Origin: Microvirga sp. Mcv34
Lineage (GTDB): Bacteria; Pseudomonadota; Alphaproteobacteria; Rhizobiales; Beijerinckiaceae
Assembly (NCBI RefSeq): GCF_024519725.1
Contig: NZ_JALJRK010000018.1
Location: 1 to 64,000, forward strand
Length of the DNA: 64,000 nt
Direction of reading: 5' to 3'
Shown: piece by piece, positions 7,733 to 16,046 of the stretch
Layout: every line of letters starts with the position of its first letter
Position numbering within the stretch: position 1 is the stretch's first letter
Translations under genes and position numbers: made by a program
The notes under the pieces: generated by a model
Seen by the model: the letters and a program-made list of their open reading frames with translations, nothing else
Databases searched by the model: none
What the model was told of the DNA's origin: nothing

Positions 7733-7802
7733 AGTGGCAGGATTTGAACCTGCGACCCCCACGTCCCGAACGTGGTGCGCTACCAGACTGCGCTACACTC
7801 CG
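7726..7802 (-). tRNA. tRNA-Pro (anticodon CGG)
   Basis: The minus strand reads CGGAGTG ... CACTCCG as a 7 bp acceptor stem, discriminator A and an encoded CCA. The anticodon loop is TTCGGGA (anticodon CGG) on a CCACG/CGTGG stem, with a GGTTCAAATCC T arm. The length is 77 nt including CCA. Its 3' end faces the left integrase, so it is the likely attachment site. Confidence 0.95.
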
Positions 7803-7951
7803 ACACCGAGAAATTCCCGGGAGGCCGGTCTTATAGCGGCGAGGCGGGAACGCCGCAAGGGGAGAATTCGGTCTTTCTTCGAGATATTCGACCTCACGCA
7901 AAACGCTGTTGCCAGCCGCCATCCGGCCGATTATGTACACGCCACATCTGT

Positions 7952-8026
<75 letters not shown>

Positions 8027-8088
8027 ACCTTCCATCTCTTGAAAAACCACTGCGAAATCAAAGCTTTGTACGGTAGGCCAGAGCCCCT

Positions 8089-8122
8089 GGTAGCACCGCA
8101 AGTAGCCCTGACGGTAGCACTG
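8089..8122 (+). repeat. Left arm-type repeats of the island integrase
   Basis: Three spaced decamers: GGTAGCACCG (8089-8098), AGTAGCCCTG (8101-8110) and GGTAGCACTG (8113-8122), with a 12 bp period. Two matching decamers occur near the other end (17521-17543). Repeats inside both ends of an island fit integrase arm-binding sites. The rest of 8027-8283 holds no gene that I can support. Confidence 0.55.
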
Positions 8123-8283
8123 AGGTGCCCCTGTGAAAAAGGGCCGTGAGGGTTCGATGGGTGACGACGTTGATCCCTCCTTCCATTTAGTCGGATCTCA
8201 TGCGGTGTCCGCTGCGACGGGCCTCGTCTAGGGAGCCGCGATGCAACGCCTGGCTCGTTCCCGAAGCGGAACGCCCTACGGGA

Positions 8284-9090
8284 TTACCCGTGCCGCCAGA
8301 CCTTCACGGCGGAAACAAGTAAGATCACGGCCAGGGCCGGGAGCAGGACTGCACTGGGAACTACGCCGAGCAGAAGACCGCCAATGAAGGTGCCAGCAAT
8401 CGAACCCGCAGCCATCACAAGCAGGAACGCGCGGTTGCGACCGAGAACCGAGAAGCTCTGGTCGCGGCTGTAGCGGGTGAACCCCACGAGCATCGTCGGC
8501 AAGCTCACGGCGAGTGACAGGCTTCCAGCGAGTTTGATGTCGGCTCCGAACAGCAAGACCAGGGTCGGGATCAGCAGTTCGCCCCCCGCCACGCCAAGTA
8601 GGGAGGCCACAACGCCGATCACGAACCCAGCAGCAATGCCAGCGACGAACTGCGCCCATCCCGTCAGGAGAGGTTGACCTGCGGTTGCATGATGACCGAA
8701 CACCAACACCCCGGCGATGACGACCAAGAGAACTGCGATCACTCGGTAGAGGGTCTCTGACTTGAGGCGTGTTGCCCATCCGGCCCCCACCCAGGCTCCC
8801 AGGAGGCTCCCGGCCAGCAAGTTGATCACGATGGGCCAATGGGCTGCGATCAACCCGAAGGGCACCGTCCCCGCTCGGAAGGGCAGGGCAGATGCGACGA
8901 CGACGAGGCTCGTGGCTTTGTTCAGGATCACGGCTTCCAGTGCCACGAACCGGAATAGCCCGATGAGCAGCGGCAGGCGGAACTCCGCGCCACCAAGGCC
9001 GATCAACCCGCCAAGTGTGCCGATGACGACACCACTGCCGAACGCGGCGGGAAGGTTCCGAGAATGGGAAGGCCCTTCTGGTGTCCGCAT
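8284..9090 (-). CDS. TauE/SafE-family membrane permease
   Basis: A 268-residue integral membrane protein with about eight hydrophobic segments and the family's two-fold repeat: GTLGGLIGLGGAEFRLPLL near residue 28 and GVVASLLGVAGGELLIP near 155. The family exports sulfite, sulfoacetate and other anions; the substrate here is unknown. I chose the ATG at 9090; the longer frame to 9216 runs through the arsR promoter and into arsR. It is divergent from arsR with only 46 bp between, so it may share control by ArsR and take part in arsenic or thiol metabolism (inference). Confidence 0.8.
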   Translation of the reverse strand: MRTPEGPSHSRNLPAAFGSGVVIGTLGGLIGLGGAEFRLPLLIGLFRFVALEAVILNKATSLVVVASALPFRAGTVPFGLIAAHWPIVINLLAGSLLGAWVGAGWATRLKSETLYRVIAVLLVVIAGVLVFGHHATAGQPLLTGWAQFVAGIAAGFVIGVVASLLGVAGGELLIPTLVLLFGADIKLAGSLSLAVSLPTMLVGFTRYSRDQSFSVLGRNRAFLLVMAAGSIAGTFIGGLLLGVVPSAVLLPALAVILLVSAVKVWRHG

Positions 9091-9100
9091 CAACTCACCC

Positions 9101-9129
9101 TTGACGGTTCTCTGAAATGTCCATAAGTC
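9101..9129 (+). promoter_or_regulatory. arsR promoter, apparently leaderless
   Basis: TTGACG (9101-9106), 17 nt spacer, TAAGTC (9124-9129). The arsR ATG at 9137 is only 7 nt after the -10-like element and has no purine-rich ribosome site before it, so the transcript probably starts at or next to the ATG. Confidence 0.45.
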
Positions 9130-9136
9130 TCGACAC

Positions 9137-9493
9137 ATGGAACAGACAGAAGCCATTCTCGCGCTCGCGGCTTTAGCCCAGCCCACACGGCTGGACGTGT
9201 TTAGGACGCTCGTCAAGCACGAGCCTCACGGGATGCCAGCGGGAGAAATCGCACGGGAACTCGCTGTGCCTCACAACACGATGTCCAGCCATCTCAACAT
9301 TCTCTCCCGCGCTGGGCTCGTCACCTCCGAACGTCAAAGCCGGTCCATCATCTACTGGGCCGACCTCGGCCAGCTCCAGAAGGTCGTGACGTACCTCCTC
9401 AAGGACTGCTGCGGTGGCCACCCCAGCGTATGTGCGCCCCTGCTGGATGCGCTGAACCCCTGCTGCTCCCCAAAGGAAACCGCCAATGGCTGA
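9137..9493 (+). CDS. arsR: ArsR/SmtB-family arsenic-responsive repressor
   Basis: A 118-residue protein with the winged HTH at about 15-75 (QPTRLDVFRTLV, then AGEIARELAVPHNTMSSHLN). Cysteines cluster at the C-terminus: Cys91, Cys92, Cys99, Cys109 and Cys110. C-terminal cysteines as the As(III) site are known in several ArsR lineages in place of the classical CVC in the recognition helix, which is absent here. It overlaps arsC by 8 nt and heads the operon arsR-arsC-acr3-arsH. It should repress this operon, and perhaps the divergent permease, until arsenite binds. Confidence 0.9.
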   Translation: MEQTEAILALAALAQPTRLDVFRTLVKHEPHGMPAGEIARELAVPHNTMSSHLNILSRAGLVTSERQSRSIIYWADLGQLQKVVTYLLKDCCGGHPSVCAPLLDALNPCCSPKETANG

Positions 9494-10319
9494 CGATAGC
9501 GTCACGATCCTCCACAACCCCGCCTGCGGCACGTCCAGGAACACCTTGAGCCTCATCCGAGGTGCGGGGATTGAGCCGGTAGTCGTCGAATACTTGAAGA
9601 CGCCACCGACGAAGAGCGAGCTTCGCGAGCTGATCGACGCGATGGGCGTCCCAGTTCGGGAGGTCGTGCGTGAGAAGGGCACCCCATTCAAAGAGCTGGG
9701 CCTCGATGCTCCTGGCGTGACCGATGACGACCTCCTGGACGCCATGATCGCGCACCCGATCCTGATCAACCGCCCCATCGTTTCGACCGCGCAGGGCGTG
9801 AAGCTGTGCCGACCCTCCGAGTTGGTTCTCGACCTCCTGCCGCCGGGATCGGTCCCAGACCTCGCCAAGGAAGAGGGAGCCCCGTTCCTCGTCGATAAGC
9901 AGGTTCCATCCTCGAAGGAAATGACTGACGCGCTCCAGGCCGAGGGTCTGCCTACGGACGATCTGGAGGATGCCGACCGGACCTTCTTCCAATACGACAC
10001 CCTGGGTGGCTCCCAGGTCGGCTACGGAGGCTTCGAGAGGTACGGGTCCGATGTACTTCTCCGGTCGATGGTTGTCCTGCCTGAGATGCGAGGGCAGGGC
10101 ATTGGTCGGAACATGACCCTCCTGTTGATGCGCCGTGCTTTTGATCAGGGCGCTCGTACCGCCTATGTGCTGACCACCTCTGCTCGCCCGTTCTTCGAGG
10201 CCCAGGGTTTCAAGGCGATCAACCGCGAGGAGGCCCCTGCGTCGATCCTCGCGACCCGTCAGGCGTCCAGCCTGTGCCCGTCCAGCGCCACTCTGCTGGC
10301 CCGACGCATCACCTTCTGA
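9486..10319 (+). CDS. arsC: Arsenate reductase fused to ArsN2-like acetyltransferase
   Basis: A 277-residue fusion. Residues 1-about 125 are a glutaredoxin-linked ArsC: VTILHNPACGTSRNTL with Cys14 as the attacking thiol, then INRPIV (Arg96) and GVKLCRP (Arg109). This part reduces arsenate to arsenite. Residues about 143-277 are a GNAT acetyltransferase of the ArsN2 type, with VGYGGFERYG, the acetyl-CoA loop MRGQGIGR (201-208), TTSARPFFEAQGF and the tail ILATRQASSLCPSSATLL. ArsN-type enzymes acetylate organoarsenicals or related toxins in known cases; the substrate of this one is unknown. Co-transcribed with arsR, with acr3 12 nt downstream. Confidence 0.88.
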   Translation: MADDSVTILHNPACGTSRNTLSLIRGAGIEPVVVEYLKTPPTKSELRELIDAMGVPVREVVREKGTPFKELGLDAPGVTDDDLLDAMIAHPILINRPIVSTAQGVKLCRPSELVLDLLPPGSVPDLAKEEGAPFLVDKQVPSSKEMTDALQAEGLPTDDLEDADRTFFQYDTLGGSQVGYGGFERYGSDVLLRSMVVLPEMRGQGIGRNMTLLLMRRAFDQGARTAYVLTTSARPFFEAQGFKAINREEAPASILATRQASSLCPSSATLLARRITF

Positions 10320-10331
10320 GGGTTCGACACG

Positions 10332-11399
10332 ATGTCCACGTTCGAGCGGTATCTGACCGTATGGGTGGCCCTGTGCATCATCGCGGGGATCGCCTTGGGG
10401 CACCTCATGCCCGGTGTCTTCCACGTCATCGCGTCAGCCGAGGTCGCCAATGTAAACCTGCCGGTGGCGGTCCTGATCTGGCTGATGATCATCCCGATGC
10501 TCCTCAAGATCGACTTCGCGGCCCTGGGCCAAGTCGGCAAGCACTGGCGCGGGATTGGCGTGACCCTTTTCATCAACTGGGCGGTCAAGCCGTTCTCGAT
10601 GGCTGCCCTCGGCTGGTTCTTCGTGGGCTACTTGTTCAGGCCGTACCTACCTGCCGACCAGATCAACTCCTACATCGCAGGTCTCATCATCCTGGCCGCT
10701 GCTCCGTGTACCGCGATGGTGTTCGTGTGGAGCAACCTGACGAAGGGGGAGCCTCACTTCACCTTGAGCCAAGTTGCGCTCAACGACGCGATCATGGTCA
10801 TCGCCTTCGCCCCCATCGTGGCCCTGCTGCTCGGCCTTTCCGCCATCACAGTGCCGTGGGGAACGCTCGTCCTGTCGGTCATCCTCTACATCGTCATTCC
10901 CGTGGTCGTGGCGCAGGTCCTCCGCAGGCGTGTCCTGGCATCCGGTGGGGAACCCGCCCTCGCTCGGTTGCTCGAAGTAATGGGGCCTGCGTCCCTGGTG
11001 GCGCTCCTGACGACCCTGGTTCTTCTCTTCGGGTTCCAGGGCGAACAAATCCTGGCGCAGCCGCTGGTCATTGCCCTTCTGGCCGTGCCGATCCTCATCC
11101 AGGTCTACTTCAACTCAGGTCTGGCCTACGTCCTGAACCGCTTGGTGGGTGAGAAGCACTGCGTCGCCGGTCCATCAGCCCTAATCGGCGCATCGAACTT
11201 CTTCGAGTTGGCCGTAGCGGCAGCCATCAGCCTCTTCGGGTTCCAATCTGGTGCCGCCCTGGCCACGGTCGTGGGTGTCCTGGTGGAGGTGCCCGTGATG
11301 CTATCGGTCGTGTGGATCGTGAACAGGAGCCAACATTGGTACGAGCGAGGGACCAAGCAGTCCCCGCAAGGTGTCGAAAGGATTGCAGCAGGTGAGTGA
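10332..11399 (+). CDS. acr3: ACR3-type arsenite efflux permease
   Basis: A 355-residue membrane protein with about ten hydrophobic segments, typical ACR3 length. It has the conserved [13 protein letters not shown] segment with the essential cysteine in TM4 (about residue 121), and family blocks [14 protein letters not shown] and [20 protein letters not shown]. It exports As(III) made by ArsC using the proton gradient. It overlaps arsH by 8 nt. Any relation to ArsB is excluded by these motifs. Confidence 0.93.
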   Translation: MSTFERYLTVWVALCIIAGIALGHLMPGVFHVIASAEVANVNLPVAVLIWLMIIPMLLKIDFAALGQVGKHWRGIGVTLFINWAVKPFSMAALGWFFVGYLFRPYLPADQINSYIAGLIILAAAPCTAMVFVWSNLTKGEPHFTLSQVALNDAIMVIAFAPIVALLLGLSAITVPWGTLVLSVILYIVIPVVVAQVLRRRVLASGGEPALARLLEVMGPASLVALLTTLVLLFGFQGEQILAQPLVIALLAVPILIQVYFNSGLAYVLNRLVGEKHCVAGPSALIGASNFFELAVAAAISLFGFQSGAALATVVGVLVEVPVMLSVVWIVNRSQHWYERGTKQSPQGVERIAAGE

Positions 11400-12123
11400 C
11401 CTCCCGAACATCGACTACGATCAGCTTCGTATGCCAGACCTCCAGTGGCTCGAAGTCGGTCAGGTTTCGACGCACAGACCTCGCATCCTTCTCCTCTACG
11501 GGTCGCTCCGCCAGCGTTCCTACAGCCGCTTCCTGACGCTGGAGGCCGAGCGCCTGTTGCAGCACTTCGGAGCCGAGACCCGCGTGTTCGACCCGCATGG
11601 GCTCCCGTTGCCGGATGCGACCGCGAGCGATCACCCCAAGGTCCAGGAACTACGGGAGATGTCCCAATGGTCCGAGGGGCAGGTCTGGTGCAGTCCTGAG
11701 CGTCATGGGTCGATGAGCGCAGTCATGAAGGCCCAGATCGACTGGATACCGCTGGCAGTCGGCTCCATCCGACCCACGCAGGGGCGCACTCTGGCGGTCA
11801 TGCAGGTTTCCGGTGGATCGCAGTCATTTAACGCGGTGAACCAGTTGCGGGTGCTGGGCCGGTGGATGCGGATGATCACGATCCCCAACCAGTCCTCGGT
11901 CGCCAAGGCGTTCCAGGAGTTCGATGAGGAGGGGCGGATGAAGCCCTCATCGTACTATGACCGTGTGGTGGACGTGATGGAGGAACTGATGAAGTTCACG
12001 CTCCTGACCCGAGACCGCTCGGCGTACCTCACGGATCGCTACAGCGAGCGAAAGGAAACCGCGCAGAAGGAGGCCAAGCGATTGGCAGCTCTGGCCATGA
12101 GCCATGAAGTGGAGGGGACATGA
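11392..12123 (+). CDS. arsH: ArsH NADPH-dependent flavoprotein
   Basis: A 243-residue protein with the flavodoxin-like ArsH signature [16 protein letters not shown] (FMN phosphate loop) and the [20 protein letters not shown] core, followed by [20 protein letters not shown]. ArsH proteins oxidise trivalent organoarsenicals and reduce quinones or metals. I prefer GTG 11392, which overlaps the acr3 stop and has AAGGA 8-12 nt upstream; GTG 11371 is a longer alternative. It closes the ars operon, convergent with the polymerase-like gene after a 72 nt gap. Confidence 0.9.
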   Translation: MSDLPNIDYDQLRMPDLQWLEVGQVSTHRPRILLLYGSLRQRSYSRFLTLEAERLLQHFGAETRVFDPHGLPLPDATASDHPKVQELREMSQWSEGQVWCSPERHGSMSAVMKAQIDWIPLAVGSIRPTQGRTLAVMQVSGGSQSFNAVNQLRVLGRWMRMITIPNQSSVAKAFQEFDEEGRMKPSSYYDRVVDVMEELMKFTLLTRDRSAYLTDRYSERKETAQKEAKRLAALAMSHEVEGT

Positions 12124-12195
12124 CATCTCCTCCTCTCGTTAGAGCTTACGGGTCCCTATAAAGGAGAGGGTGAAGATTACCTTATTGAGATGAGG

Positions 12196-13521
12196 CTATG
12201 AGGTAGCTGTGATGATGGCCTCCACTCCAACCATCTCATAGAACACTTCACTCATGACCTTCTTCGTGACCTCCTCCGCAGATGCACCAACGATCACAGC
12301 ATCATGCACAGGAAGACCAACAATCTCCTGATCCCGCAGGCGGAGGAGAACCTCAACCATCACTTCGCTCTCACGGTATTGGAGGTGATGTCCGATCCCA
12401 GTCTCGAAGTAATGGGCAATCGGTTGATGGAACTCACGTAGGCGCTCGACAAGGGTCTTGATGTTCTCCTTCGGGAGGAGGCTCTCGGTATCCTTCGGCT
12501 TCCTCTCCAGGGGCTTCTCAGTGAACAGGAGGGCATTGAGGAGTTTCTTGTACCCGTCGCGGAACTTGGCAGGGTCTCCAGCACCTGGGACCAAGTAGGC
12601 GTCGGTAGTCGGGGGCTCTGCACCGGCCATGCCGTAAAGTATCCGTGGCGTCATTTGGCCATAGTCGAGTTCGACAGCGTTCTCACCGCCGATGACGAGT
12701 TTTTTCAAACGTCCCTGCTTCTGCATGGTCTGCCACCGACCACCGAAGAGACGACCGCCCTTCTCAAATGAGCCCTGGGTGAAGAAACGACGAAGACGAC
12801 GGTCCCTTTCGTCCAGTTCGCTAAACGTGAGGTTTCCAGGATCGAAGATGTGGATGTCAGCTTGATCAAGCCACTCGTTGATCGTTTTGAGGCGCGACCG
12901 CATTTCAATCGTAGCTGCGGTATCGGCGTACTCGATCTTCTCACCCTGATGCCAGTAGCCCTCCTTGGCCTCCTTGAGGATGATGGTCTCCTCGTTCATC
13001 GACCAGCCGATGTCCCATAGTTCGATACCGCTCTCGACAATCCTATTCTTGAGGCGAGGACCGAGCGTGATCAGGGTCTTCTGGTGCCGGTTCGCGAGCG
13101 GGTTCTTGTAGCCCTTATCTTGCTTGATGAAGGCCATTTCAGGCGCACTCATAAGGTCGAGTACGTCGGGAAAGGTCTTTCCGAGCACGGGGGAGCGGTA
13201 TCGGGACTTAACACCCAACTCCCGAAACGACCGTGAAACTGCCAGACCTCCGGTATGTCCTTTCAGATGAGCGTGGGCCAAGTCGCAAACCACTGCCGCA
13301 ATGGTGGTCTCGAAGACCGTTTGGGCGCTCTTGGTACGTGCCCGTTCACGCGGTTTGCGATGGCGCTCATAGCTTTCCACCTGCCGGATTACGTCGGCTA
13401 CCAGGGCCTTCGCCTTGTCGGTTCGTGGGGCTCGCCAGGGCTCAAAGAACCTATCATCGGCGAGCTTGATCGGAGCCTCGTTAAGAGCCGAGGCCGGTGT
13501 GATCTTCTGTGCTGCGGTCAT
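12196..13521 (-). CDS. Compact polymerase-like (PolA/T7 palm-type) protein
   Basis: A 441-residue protein. The C-terminal half carries, in the right order, what look like family-A/T7-type polymerase motifs: motif A VELDYGQMTPRILYG (Asp286); a motif-B-like helix RDGYKKLLNALLF (Arg321, Lys325); LQYRESEVMVEVLLRL, as in the segment before motif C; and motif C LPVHDAVIV (His406, Asp407). Before motif A lies RRLRRFFTQGSFEKGGRLFGGRWQ (240-263; 24 residues, split as RRLRRFFTQG and SFEKGGRLFGGRWQ). No exonuclease domain is seen, and it is far shorter than Pol I. It starts within the stop of the upstream gene (TAATG), so the two are coupled. Polymerase activity is inferred from motifs only. A long in-frame extension to 13719 overlaps the partner gene and was rejected. 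Confidence 0.6.
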   Translation of the reverse strand: MTAAQKITPASALNEAPIKLADDRFFEPWRAPRTDKAKALVADVIRQVESYERHRKPRERARTKSAQTVFETTIAAVVCDLAHAHLKGHTGGLAVSRSFRELGVKSRYRSPVLGKTFPDVLDLMSAPEMAFIKQDKGYKNPLANRHQKTLITLGPRLKNRIVESGIELWDIGWSMNEETIILKEAKEGYWHQGEKIEYADTAATIEMRSRLKTINEWLDQADIHIFDPGNLTFSELDERDRRLRRFFTQGSFEKGGRLFGGRWQTMQKQGRLKKLVIGGENAVELDYGQMTPRILYGMAGAEPPTTDAYLVPGAGDPAKFRDGYKKLLNALLFTEKPLERKPKDTESLLPKENIKTLVERLREFHQPIAHYFETGIGHHLQYRESEVMVEVLLRLRDQEIVGLPVHDAVIVGASAEEVTKKVMSEVFYEMVGVEAIITATS

Positions 13522-14183
13522 TAAGTCAGGTCCGATACGGCTTGCTGAAACGATTTGACCTCTTGCTGACGAGCTTCCCAGTCGGCCTTCTCCAACTCGA
13601 CCAGCTTCATCCCAACCCCGCCGAGGACAGGGACAATCCAGCCTGCGATGACCTGGACAACCCGAGGAGGGAGCTCGCGGTAAACGCGGCGCATCTTGTT
13701 GGTCTTGTTGTCGTGCCACACACCCACGTTCACATCCGACAAGCCGCGAACACGGCGAACGAGCTGCGTGGAGAACGCATCATCTGACCGGAAACGCCTC
13801 GGCTCCTGGTAGAGCATGAGGTACATGGCGAGTGCCGTCACGATCACCTCTCGGGGCTCGACAGACTGACCGAGTTTCTTGACCTCGCTTGCCGCTCTGA
13901 CCTCGTGGCGAAGCCCAGGACGCCCGTTGTGGAACGCGGAGAGGATTGCCTCCGCTGATCGGGTCAACGCCAGCCAGCGGTCATCCAGCTGCGCCCAGAC
14001 GGGGTTGGCTGCGTTCTTCGCAATCCGCGCCTCCACGAGTTTCACGTAGGGCTCCAACTGGGCCTTCGTGACGCCCGCCTGACGGGGATCGCCATGACGC
14101 CGCATGACGGCCTTGTGGGTGGTGCAGTGGGCTCCGAACTTCGTGGTGGGCTCGGCGCATCCAGGGACGCGGCAGGTTCTCAA
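13521..14183 (-). CDS. Cys/His-motif protein coupled to the polymerase-like gene
   Basis: A 220-residue protein. The N-terminal 32 residues form a probable zinc site: CRVPGC, then HCTTHKAVMRRHGDP (Cys4, Cys9, Cys20, His23 and nearby), a pattern seen at the N-terminus of phage HNH and related DNA-associated proteins. The rest is helical, Arg/Lys-rich and without a recognised catalytic motif. It shares one base with the start of the polymerase-like gene, so the pair are probably made in fixed ratio and act together. Its promoter region contains a TCACGGACA 9-mer (14214-14222) like those at the recombinase. Confidence 0.5.
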   Translation of the reverse strand: MRTCRVPGCAEPTTKFGAHCTTHKAVMRRHGDPRQAGVTKAQLEPYVKLVEARIAKNAANPVWAQLDDRWLALTRSAEAILSAFHNGRPGLRHEVRAASEVKKLGQSVEPREVIVTALAMYLMLYQEPRRFRSDDAFSTQLVRRVRGLSDVNVGVWHDNKTNKMRRVYRELPPRVVQVIAGWIVPVLGGVGMKLVELEKADWEARQQEVKSFQQAVSDLT

Positions 14184-14360
14184 CTTGTGCTCCGTTTTAT
14201 TGCGCCCGTCCTCTCACGGACAGACACGAAAAGAAATGCGGCGGGGAGACGCGAAGGGATTGGCGTTGGGGCGGGATTGGCCGGTTAGTACGACAAGTGC
14301 AGTGACTGCACCGATGATTGGTGTCTTCGACGACACCTATCGGCTTCACAAGCCCGTACG

Positions 14361-14996
14361 TCACTGCCCCCAGGCCGCGAGGTTCGCCTCGGCCTCGACG
14401 GGATCGGCCTTGATCCGCAGTACGGTCTGCCTGGACAACTCGGTTGCCCTTCCAATCTCGCTCGTTCCCACGCCCTGTCCGAGGAGGTGCTGCACGGCCT
14501 GGAGCTGCTCGCGGCTATAGGATGGCTTGCGGCCCCTGTAGCGGCCTCCTTGCGCCTTCGCGTGTTCAATCCCGGCCCGCTGGGCTTCTTTCGTCGCCTC
14601 CGCCTGGGCCTGTGCGGTTGCCGCCATGAAGGCGATCAGAGCGTCCCGCACAGCCTGCTGCATCGGGTCCGTAGTCGCACCGTCGAACGTCATGCCGTTG
14701 ATGACCGTCTTCACCACGACCCCGCGCCGCATGAACTCACGGATGGTGTCGCTCACATCGCGGTAGTCGCGGCCCAGCCGGTCCACCCACCGGACCACGA
14801 GGGTGTCGCCACGGCGCAGTATGTCGAAAAGGCGCTTCCCCTCGGGCCTCTCCGCCAGTGCTGTGCTGACACCTGAGACCCCGTTGTCGGACACTACCTC
14901 GTCGATGGAGAACCCTGCGGCCTCTGCCTGGGTCTTCTGGTGGGCGAGGGTCTGATCAGTGGTGGAGACGCGAGCATAAAGGATGGTCTTGGTCAT
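14361..14996 (-). CDS. Serine recombinase of the resolvase/invertase family
   Basis: A 211-residue protein. The catalytic domain starts TKTILYARVSTTDQTLAHQK with nucleophile Ser11, followed by RRGDTLVVRWVDRLGRDYRD (Arg cluster, about 60-80) and the E-helix TAQAQAEATKEAQRAGI. The C-terminal HTH is about 155-200 (LGQGVGTSEIGRATELSRQ). It cuts DNA with a 5'-phosphoserine link. The 9-mer array just upstream (15009-15121) is a likely res site or operator. It may serve resolution or inversion of the island, or be a remnant of a transposon. Confidence 0.9.
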   Translation of the reverse strand: MTKTILYARVSTTDQTLAHQKTQAEAAGFSIDEVVSDNGVSGVSTALAERPEGKRLFDILRRGDTLVVRWVDRLGRDYRDVSDTIREFMRRGVVVKTVINGMTFDGATTDPMQQAVRDALIAFMAATAQAQAEATKEAQRAGIEHAKAQGGRYRGRKPSYSREQLQAVQHLLGQGVGTSEIGRATELSRQTVLRIKADPVEAEANLAAWGQ

Positions 14997-15008
14997 GGCT
15001 TCCTCGGG

Positions 15009-15121
15009 TGTCCGTTAGGGACTTGTCCGTAGATAAGCCTGTCCGTTAATCGAAGTCAACCCTTACGGACACCCTTTCGTCCACCGTATCGTCTGACCTT
15101 TAGAGCATACTCTTACGGACA
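15009..15121. promoter_or_regulatory. Array of TGTCCGTTA-type 9-mers upstream of the recombinase
   Basis: Forward copies: TGTCCGTTA 15009-15017, TGTCCGTAG 15024-15032, TGTCCGTTA 15040-15048. Inverted copies: TTACGGACA 15063-15071 and 15113-15121. Forward copies repeat every 15-16 bp. They lie between the start of the serine recombinase (14996) and the end of the TIR gene (15172). The arrangement of direct and inverted subsites resembles a resolvase res site, or the operator of a regulator; which one is not shown by the sequence. Confidence 0.6.
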
Positions 15122-15171
15122 ACAGCGTGGAGCCAACAATGGAAGTGGTCTACGATCTTAGCGAGGGGAGA

Positions 15172-15951
15172 TCAGTCTTCGTGGTTTTCCCACTTCTCAA
15201 GAAAAGCTCGTGTGATTGGTTCAGAGCGACAGCCGCAGGCTATGGACTGCCCACCACACGCCGGACACTCTTCCATGTCACAACTTCCAGCATGATACTG
15301 TCCTGGCAGCACAAAGCAGTCGTGACAGATCATCTTGGTGTGCAGTTGCTTACCTTCCCAGTACTTCTCATCACCGTGGCGGATGCGCTCGAAGGGACGA
15401 GTGATCAGGAACACTGGTTCGTGCTGTGCTTGCTCGATCTGTTCTGGCCAAAACCTTGAGACTTTGGTTCCGTTGTACTCGACGAAGTCACCTTCCCACT
15501 CGGGCGTTCCACCTTCGACTTCAAGTCCGGTTGCAGAGCGACCCATTTTCTCCAGCAGCAGTGCGGCGACTTCCTCGATAGTTGTGCTCCGCAAGTCCAG
15601 ATACCCGACGGTGGCATTGAGCCCAGGCAGGATAGTATCGTCGAGCCTGAGCGGCAGGATGTATTCTCTGTTGCTTTCAAAAGAGCGGGCCTGAGCTTGC
15701 TGCAACTCGTGTTTTGTCCAAGCCTTTCGAACATAGTGCTCTGAAACGAACACGATGCAGTAGGCGGCTTTATCCTTGTAGACCGATTGCAGGTGCTGAA
15801 AGAGGTCCTTCCCCCACAGGGTAGCCTTCGAAAACTCGTCGTAAAACACCTTCAAGCCGTGTCCTTTGACGATCTCGGCGAGATGATGTGCCTGCTGCCT
15901 GTCCTCTCCAGCAAACGACAGTGCTACGTCGAACTCATACGCCTCTGGCAT
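15172..15951 (-). CDS. TIR-domain protein with C-terminal cysteine-rich module
   Basis: A 259-residue protein. Residues about 5-135 are a TIR domain: YEFDVALSFAGEDRQQAHHL, KVFYDEF, AAYCIVFVSEHYVRKAWTKH and the helix ELQQAQARSF with the candidate NADase glutamate Glu82. Residues about 205-245 hold a cysteine-rich zinc-ribbon-like module (Cys209, Cys212, Cys224, Cys229, Cys232, Cys239, Cys241). Bacterial TIR proteins are often NAD-consuming effectors or signal makers in phage defence, and this one sits on an integrative island. No Thoeris thsA or other partner is next to it. I chose ATG 15951 because the TIR fold begins right after it; a frame to 16026 is possible. Confidence 0.8.
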   Translation of the reverse strand: MPEAYEFDVALSFAGEDRQQAHHLAEIVKGHGLKVFYDEFSKATLWGKDLFQHLQSVYKDKAAYCIVFVSEHYVRKAWTKHELQQAQARSFESNREYILPLRLDDTILPGLNATVGYLDLRSTTIEEVAALLLEKMGRSATGLEVEGGTPEWEGDFVEYNGTKVSRFWPEQIEQAQHEPVFLITRPFERIRHGDEKYWEGKQLHTKMICHDCFVLPGQYHAGSCDMEECPACGGQSIACGCRSEPITRAFLEKWENHED

Positions 15952-16046
15952 TACTGCTTCTCTGGGTGGGGTACGGGGGGAAGTGACCCGCCGCGCTGTT
16001 ACACAAGGTCTCTCAGATTTTTGCAACAGAATAGTCCGCCCTCATC

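Noticed and set aside
13521-13719. N-terminal extension of the polymerase-like protein
   Set aside because: It overlaps the partner gene in another frame and has shadow-like Arg/Pro composition; ATG at 13521 is coupled to the upstream stop.
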